This document shows, one piece after another, positions 7,260-10,899 of a DNA stretch of 10,899 nucleotides; the first letter of the stretch is position 1; the number at the start of each line of letters is the position of its first letter. Both the position numbers and the translations under genes were made by a program. The notes under the pieces are model-generated. The model was not told where the DNA came from. It worked only from the letters and a program-made list of their open reading frames with translations, and made no database searches. The DNA comes from DATFXF01 sp035258565 (GTDB lineage Bacteria > Acidobacteriota > Terriglobia > Acidiferrales > UBA7541). The stretch is from positions 1 through 10,899 of the forward strand of contig DATFXF010000190.1 of the NCBI GenBank assembly GCA_035258565.1, in the 5' to 3' direction.

Positions 7260-7529
7260 CTAGGAAGGCTTGAGGGCGGAGCGGACAAATTCTCGCAGTG
7301 CGGAGACGTTAGGCGCATAAGCGCCGATGCGGCCGGCATCCACGGGCAGACCGAGGCGTTCGGCCAGGTCAATGTCAATCCCGGCGTCATCGAGTTCTGC
7401 CAGGCTGAAGCCGACGGCAGGCAGCAAGCGGTTCACGCCGGTGGAATAAACAGGGCGCGGGGGGCGGCGGCGCATCCACGGGCGGCTCGCCCTCCGGAAG
7501 AACTCCTGCCAATCGCGTTTGTCCCACAT
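7260..7529 (-). CDS. Ribosomal protein eL13 (L13e)-like small protein
   Basis: This 89-residue protein resembles the core of archaeal/eukaryotic ribosomal protein L13e. An N-terminal basic segment (DKRDWQEFFRRASRPWMRRR, then PPRPV) recalls KDWQRR...RRR...RP of eL13. It is followed by GFSLAELDDAGIDIDLAERL and GLPVD...NVSALREFV, which parallel GFSLEEL..AGI..ARTIGI.VD...NVQRLKEY. The comparison is from memory and needs a profile search. Bacteria do not carry eL13 as a standard ribosomal protein, so the role is open: RNA or ribosome binding is possible. ATG 7529 is preferred over GTG 7547, because the latter lies within the GGTGGAG that could serve as ribosome site. The gene heads a two-gene minus-strand unit, divergent from thiI. 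Confidence 0.6.
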   Translation of the reverse strand: MWDKRDWQEFFRRASRPWMRRRPPRPVYSTGVNRLLPAVGFSLAELDDAGIDIDLAERLGLPVDAGRIGAYAPNVSALREFVRSALKPS

Positions 7530-7753
7530 CGTTAGGTCCCACTCCACCGAGCTTGGCCACGCTTGGTTCGATGCGCCCCGGCCCTTCCGGGTCGCCTCGC
7601 CGGGGTCTCAGAGCAACCACCCTATACGCCAGAAAGTCGCCGGCGTCTAGCACAGGCTTCGAGATGTTTCGAACCCGTTAAGGCCCGCCAAGTTGCGCGT
7701 GGTCGGCCAACACGCCTGGCCATCTCCTGGTGCTCCACATGCGCCGAAGCAGC

Positions 7754-7762
7754 TGTTATACT
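7754..7762 (+). promoter_or_regulatory. Extended -10 promoter of thiI
   Basis: TGTTATACT (7754-7762) is an extended -10 element (TGn plus TATACT) about 38 bp before the thiI ATG at 7801. The -35 position (near 7734-7739) has no good match, as is usual for extended -10 promoters. The location supports the 7801 start rather than the upstream in-frame start at 7693. Confidence 0.45.
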
Positions 7763-7800
7763 TGTCGACCGAGATAGCCCTGCCGGGGGATTCCGCAGCC

Positions 7801-9093
7801 ATGCCGAGGCACGTGATCGTCATCCATTACCATGAGCTTTGGCTGAAGGGCCGCAACCGCAGGTTTTTCCTCGGTAAACTCGATGTGGCCCTGCGGCGCG
7901 CGCTCAACGGACTGCCCGTCGAGCGCATCGCGCGGCCTGGCGATCGCCTTCTCGTCGAACTGGGCGAAGGAGTCGCGCTCGAAGAGGCCATCCGGCGCAT
8001 GGAGCGGGTACTTGGCGTGGCCTACTTCGCGGTGGCCCGGCCGGTCGAACGCGATGCCAACCCCGCACTTCGTGAACTTTGCCAGGCGGCCTGGGAAGAA
8101 ATCGAGCCCGCGAGCTTTGCTACCTTCGCCGTGCGCACCAAGCGCAGCGACAAGACATTTCCCTTTCGTGCCACCGAAATCGAAACCATCGTCGGCCGCT
8201 ATCTCCTCGAGCATTTGCGCGCGGCGGGTCGCGAAGCGCGCGTCGAACTCGACGACCCAGAGCTCACCTGCCGCATCGAAGTTACGCCCGGCCCGGTCCT
8301 GGTCTACGCGCGTAAAATCCCCGGCCCGGGCGGCCTCCCGGCCAATACCGGAGGACGCATGGTGTGCCTCCTTTCCGGCGGATTCGACTCCGCGGTGGCC
8401 GCCTATAAGATGATGAAGCGCGGCGCACACCTCACGTTTGTGCACTTCTGGGGCGGCGGAGCGCGGCCGGGCGAAGCCTCGCACCACGTCGCGCGCGAAC
8501 TGGTGCGGAAGCTCGTGCCCTACCAGTTCACCGCGAAGCTCTACCTTGTGCCCTTCGAGGCCATTCAGCGCGAGACGGTGCGCTCGGCGCCGGAGGCTTA
8601 TCGTCTGCTGCTGTACCGTCGGTTGATGCTGCGCATCGCCGAGCAGCTCGCCTACAAGGAGCATGCCCAGGCCATCGTCGTCGGCGACAGCCTGGGCCAG
8701 GTCGCCTCACAAACACTCCATAACATGGTTGCCGTCGGCAGTGCGGCGCGAATGCCCGTGTTTCGCCCGCTGGCCGGCGACGACAAGCAGGAAATCCTCG
8801 CGCTTGCCCGCAAGATCGGCACTTACGAAATTTCCGCCGAGCCGTTCCACGATTGTTGCCCGGCCTACCTGCCGCGCACCCCGGCGCTGCATGCCACGCC
8901 CGAGGAACTCGACCGGGCCGAAACCATGCTCGACCTTGCCGCGCTGGTGCGTCGCGGTGTTGAGACGGCTATTGCCGAGCGCTTCCGTTACGCTGCCGGG
9001 CGCGTCGAGCAGGCGGAGGCACCTCCCGGTCCCTCCACCACGCTCGCCCGAGATCCCTCGGCAGCGTTGGGTACCCGTTCGACCAGCGCCTAG
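7801..9093 (+). CDS. thiI: tRNA 4-thiouridine synthase ThiI (no rhodanese domain)
   Basis: ThiI adenylates and thiolates U8 of tRNA and in some bacteria also helps form the thiamine thiazole. Domains in order over 430 residues: N-terminal ferredoxin-like domain (about 1-75), THUMP RNA-binding domain (about 75-165), then a PP-loop ATPase domain with LLSGGFDSAVA (SGGFDS 192-197) and the conserved VVGDSLGQVASQT. The acceptor cysteine is probably in HDCCPAYLP (C352/C353). There is no C-terminal rhodanese domain, so sulfur must come from a separate persulfide carrier or cysteine desulfurase. The last 26 or so residues (AEAPPGPSTTLARDPSAALG...) are low-complexity and look non-homologous. ATG 7801 is chosen because the protein then starts MPRHVIVIHYHELWLKGRNR, the usual family start. 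A DUF77 thiamine-binding gene follows. Confidence 0.92.
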   Translation: MPRHVIVIHYHELWLKGRNRRFFLGKLDVALRRALNGLPVERIARPGDRLLVELGEGVALEEAIRRMERVLGVAYFAVARPVERDANPALRELCQAAWEEIEPASFATFAVRTKRSDKTFPFRATEIETIVGRYLLEHLRAAGREARVELDDPELTCRIEVTPGPVLVYARKIPGPGGLPANTGGRMVCLLSGGFDSAVAAYKMMKRGAHLTFVHFWGGGARPGEASHHVARELVRKLVPYQFTAKLYLVPFEAIQRETVRSAPEAYRLLLYRRLMLRIAEQLAYKEHAQAIVVGDSLGQVASQTLHNMVAVGSAARMPVFRPLAGDDKQEILALARKIGTYEISAEPFHDCCPAYLPRTPALHATPEELDRAETMLDLAALVRRGVETAIAERFRYAAGRVEQAEAPPGPSTTLARDPSAALGTRSTSA

Positions 9094-9110
9094 CAGCCGC
9101 TAGCTGCTAG
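9090..9110 (+). promoter_or_regulatory. Perfect hairpin over the thiI stop codon
   Basis: CTAGCAGC (9090-9097) and GCTGCTAG (9103-9110) form an 8-bp perfect stem with a 5-nt loop, starting at the base before the TAG stop codon of thiI. An alternative stem (CGCTAG/CTAGCG, 9098-9112) overlaps it. No T-run follows, so it is not a typical terminator; it lies just upstream of the next gene's ribosome site. Confidence 0.35.
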
Positions 9111-9137
9111 CGCTCATCCCGCCAAAGGAGGAAAACC

Positions 9138-9443
9138 GTGCTGCTGGAACTGAGTGTAATTCCGCTGGGTCGCGGGCGTTCGATCAGTGCCGATCTCGCC
9201 GACCTCATGAAGATCATTGACGCGAGCGGCCTGGATTACCGCCTCACCGCCGCAGGGACCATCCTCGAAGGATCGTGGGACAAGCTCATGGATGTGGCTC
9301 GAAAATGCCACGCCGAGATGCGCAAAAAGACGGAGCGCGTCGTGACCCTCATGAAAGTGGACGACTACGAGGAGAGAACCGGTCGGCTGGCCACCGCAGT
9401 GACCTCGATCGAACAGAAAGTCGGAAGGTCGCTAAAGAAGTAA
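9138..9443 (+). CDS. MTH1187/YqgV-family thiamine-binding protein (DUF77)
   Basis: This 101-residue protein has the full pattern of the MTH1187/YqgV family: start LLELSVIPLGRGRSISADLA, then DYRLTAAGTILEGSWDKLMD, and a later RVVTLMKVDDY. Family members adopt a ferredoxin-like fold, form tetramers and bind thiamine or related compounds. Some are linked to thiamine transport or salvage. The GTG start at 9138 is set by a strong ribosome site, AAAGGAGG (9124-9131), 6 nt upstream. It lies 44 bp after thiI on the same strand and is probably co-transcribed, which fits a shared sulfur/thiamine theme. It converges with the RRM gene. Confidence 0.88.
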   Translation: MLLELSVIPLGRGRSISADLADLMKIIDASGLDYRLTAAGTILEGSWDKLMDVARKCHAEMRKKTERVVTLMKVDDYEERTGRLATAVTSIEQKVGRSLKK

Positions 9444-9514
9444 GAGATTTTGCGGCCGGGATCTCGGGTCCTCAAGTTTTCCCCGAACGCCCGGATGCAG
9501 AAAGGAAGCAGGAC

Positions 9515-9865
9515 CTACCAGTCGCGCCGGCGCCCGCCTCCACCGCCGCCACGGCCACCGCCTCCGCCTCGGCCACCACCAAATCCGCCGCGTCCTCGGC
9601 CGCCACCTCCGCCCTCTCGAGGGGGGCGCGCTTCGTTCACCACGACATTTCGCCCCATGAAATCGTGGCCATTCAGCGTCTGGATCGCGCGCTCGGCTTC
9701 TTCGTCGCTATTGACTTCGACAAAGCCGAAGCCGCGCGGTTGACCAGAGAAACGGTCGCGCACCAGGGTGATGTTGGCCACCGTTACGCCTGCCTGGGTG
9801 AACCAGTTGCCCAGTTCCTCTTCGCTGGCTTGAAACGGCAGATTACCCACGTAGAGCTTTTTCAC
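9515..9865 (-). CDS. RRM-type RNA-binding protein with Gly/Arg-rich tail
   Basis: This 116-residue protein has one RNA recognition motif: RNP2 is LYVGNL (residues 4-9) and RNP1 is RGFGFVEV (44-51), with the expected spacing. The tail (84-113) is nearly all Gly and Arg, followed by RRRDW. Such single-RRM proteins with glycine-rich tails occur in cyanobacteria, Acidobacteria and others, often as cold- or stress-induced RNA chaperones, and resemble plant glycine-rich RNA-binding proteins. GTG 9865 is chosen over the longer frame to 9922 because GGAG lies 7 nt upstream and the protein then begins VKKLYVGNL as in homologues. The repeats encoding the tail make 9530-9615 strongly GC-biased. Confidence 0.92.
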   Translation of the reverse strand: MKKLYVGNLPFQASEEELGNWFTQAGVTVANITLVRDRFSGQPRGFGFVEVNSDEEAERAIQTLNGHDFMGRNVVVNEARPPREGGGGGRGRGGFGGGRGGGGGRGGGGGGRRRDW

Positions 9866-9973
9866 CGACCAACTCCTTTTCCGGGTTGCTGAAGAGGCAG
9901 GAACGATCAGCGTCGCAGGCACTCTCGTAACGCCAAGCCCTGATGACGTGAGGCTGACGCTTCAGCTATGCGC

Positions 9974-10002
9974 ATCATCCCCCAAACAAGTAGCAGCGTC
10001 AA
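9974..10002 (-). promoter_or_regulatory. Probable promoter of the RRM gene
   Basis: On the minus strand TTGACG (10002-9997) and GATGAT (9979-9974) are 17 bp apart. The start would be near 9967, leaving a leader of about 100 nt before GTG 9865. The -35 is strong and the -10 moderate. Confidence 0.4.
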
Positions 10003-10072
10003 CCAAATAAAGGGGCTAGGGGCGTCGGATAGGCATGTTGGGGATTCTCGAGCCAGTCTGCCCGCAGGTTTG

Positions 10073-10081
10073 TGGTAGGAT
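10073..10081 (+). promoter_or_regulatory. Extended -10 promoter of the acyl-CoA synthetase gene
   Basis: TGGTAGGAT (10073-10081) has the TGn plus TAGGAT form; the same TAGGAT hexamer serves the kinase promoter. The -35 region is poor. Transcription would start near 10088, about 20 nt before the ATG, and the leader carries a Shine-Dalgarno sequence (AGGGGAG). Confidence 0.4.
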
Positions 10082-10107
10082 GCGCCGAGCCCACCAGGGG
10101 AGCGGCC

Positions 10108-10899
10108 ATGCGTGGCATGATGATGGAGTTTCCGCTCGTCCTGAGCGTCATTCTCGAGCGTGCCGGAAAGCTCTTTGGCCCCGTCGAAGTGGTCTCCCGC
10201 CGGCCCGACCGCTCCCTGGATCGTTCCTCTTACGCCAAACTCTACCGCCGGGCCCGCGCGCTGGCCGAGGCGCTCGCCTTGGCTGGCCTCCAGCGCGGCG
10301 AGCGCGTGGCCACGCTGATGTGGAACCACGCCGCACACCTCGAAGCCTACTTCGGCATCCCTGCTGGGGGCGGAGTGCTGCATCCGCTCAACCTGCGGCT
10401 TCATCCGAGCGAGATCGCCTATATCGTGAACCACGCCCGGGACCGCTTCCTCATCGTGGATGACACACTGTTACCGCTCTACGAAAGCTTTCGCGAGCAA
10501 GTGTGCTTCGAGCGAGTGATCGTGGTGCCCACGAGCGGCGAGCCGGTGCCACGAGGTTACCAAGACTATGAAGCGTGGCTCGGCGGGGCCACCGGCAGCT
10601 TTGTTTATCCGCCCCTCGAGGAAAACGAAGCGGCGGCGATGTGCTTCACGTCCGGCACCACCGGTAAACCCAAAGGCGTGGTTTATTCTCACCGGGCCAT
10701 CGTGCTGCACTGTTTTGCGCAGGGGATGACGGACACATTCGGCATTGCCCAGGGCGAGGTGGCTCTGCAGATTGCACCGATGTTTCACGCCAACTCGTGG
10801 GGTGTGCCCTTTACCGCCGCCATGGTCGGCGCCAAGCTCGTCTTGCCCGGGCCGCATCTCGATCCGGAGAGTCTGCTCGACTTGATGGAGCGTGAGCGA
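10108..10899 (+). CDS. Medium/long-chain acyl-CoA synthetase (AMP-forming), truncated by window edge
   Basis: The frame from ATG 10108 is open to the last base, giving the first 264 residues of an enzyme that is normally about 540 long. It activates a fatty acid with ATP to an acyl-adenylate and then forms the CoA thioester. The AMP-binding P-loop is CFTSGTTGKPKGVVYSHR (179-196). The downstream segment PMFHANSWGVP...GAKLVLPGPHLD is typical of AlkK/FadD-like medium- to long-chain ligases rather than acetyl-CoA synthetases. AGGGGAG (10096-10102) is a good ribosome site, with its last base 5 nt before the ATG. The gene is divergent from the RRM gene. The C-terminal half is outside the window, so chain-length preference and exact subfamily cannot be judged. 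Confidence 0.9.
   Translation, partial: MRGMMMEFPLVLSVILERAGKLFGPVEVVSRRPDRSLDRSSYAKLYRRARALAEALALAGLQRGERVATLMWNHAAHLEAYFGIPAGGGVLHPLNLRLHPSEIAYIVNHARDRFLIVDDTLLPLYESFREQVCFERVIVVPTSGEPVPRGYQDYEAWLGGATGSFVYPPLEENEAAAMCFTSGTTGKPKGVVYSHRAIVLHCFAQGMTDTFGIAQGEVALQIAPMFHANSWGVPFTAAMVGAKLVLPGPHLDPESLLDLMERER

Noticed and set aside
6792..7535. Plus-strand 247-residue open frame with a hydrophobic start
   Set aside because: Most of it is antisense to the two minus-strand conserved genes and becomes Arg/Ala/Gly-rich nonsense after residue 40.
7756..8664. Minus-strand 302-residue open frame
   Set aside because: It is antisense to thiI, whose domains and motifs are unmistakable; long antisense frames are common in GC-rich DNA.
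9444..9514. Bidirectional terminator between the convergent DUF77 and RRM genes
   Set aside because: Only 4-bp complementary segments are visible and there is no T-run on either strand.
9530..9615. Tandem repeat or CRISPR-like array
   Set aside because: The periodic GC-rich pattern is explained by Gly/Arg codons of the RRM protein tail; there are no spacers. No CRISPR-like structure was seen elsewhere.
9450..9743. Plus-strand proline-rich open frame
   Set aside because: It is the complement of the Gly/Arg-rich tail and RRM of the minus-strand gene.
9907..10434. Minus-strand open frame opposite the acyl-CoA synthetase start
   Set aside because: It is antisense to a clear AMP-binding enzyme and its promoter, with no motif of its own. 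The same holds for the frame at 10471-10857.

Overview
The window looks like part of an acidobacterial chromosome. This rests on GC-rich coding DNA, a Ser/Thr kinase fused to a TolB-like domain and TPR repeats, a periplasmic P1 peptidase, and several small conserved proteins of a kind I associate with Acidobacteria. The lineage call is inference; no rRNA or other marker gene is present.

Layout. The left edge holds the first 15 codons of a minus-strand gene, divergent from khpA (310-540, KH-domain RNA-binding protein). Positions 541-2107 look like eroded accessory DNA. They hold a small minus-strand conserved protein (775-1041) and a tyrosine recombinase whose N-terminus seems to be missing and whose second catalytic arginine is a cysteine. 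The recombinase ends 25 bp from the 3' end of a tRNA-Asn(GTT) gene, as expected for a relic of an element once integrated at that tRNA. A well-formed sigma70-type promoter (TTGACT-17-TAGGAT) then drives an 840-residue transmembrane protein kinase.

A convergent intergenic region with an imperfect repeat separates the kinase from a minus-strand secreted DmpA-type aminopeptidase (5231-6520). Behind the peptidase start lies a fragment of a membrane-protein gene (about 6567-6740). Next comes a two-gene minus-strand unit: an 89-residue protein resembling the archaeal/eukaryotic ribosomal protein eL13, then a 103-residue protein of unknown function.

Divergent from that unit is thiI (tRNA 4-thiouridine synthase without a rhodanese domain), followed by a thiamine-binding DUF77/MTH1187-family protein. 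Both fit sulfur and thiamine metabolism. A minus-strand RRM protein with an Arg/Gly tail converges on them. A medium/long-chain acyl-CoA synthetase starts divergently from the RRM gene and runs off the right edge.

The parts most worth following up are the eL13-like pair, the inactivated integrase beside tRNA-Asn, and the degraded membrane-protein gene. I found no CRISPR array, intact insertion sequence or obvious defence system.
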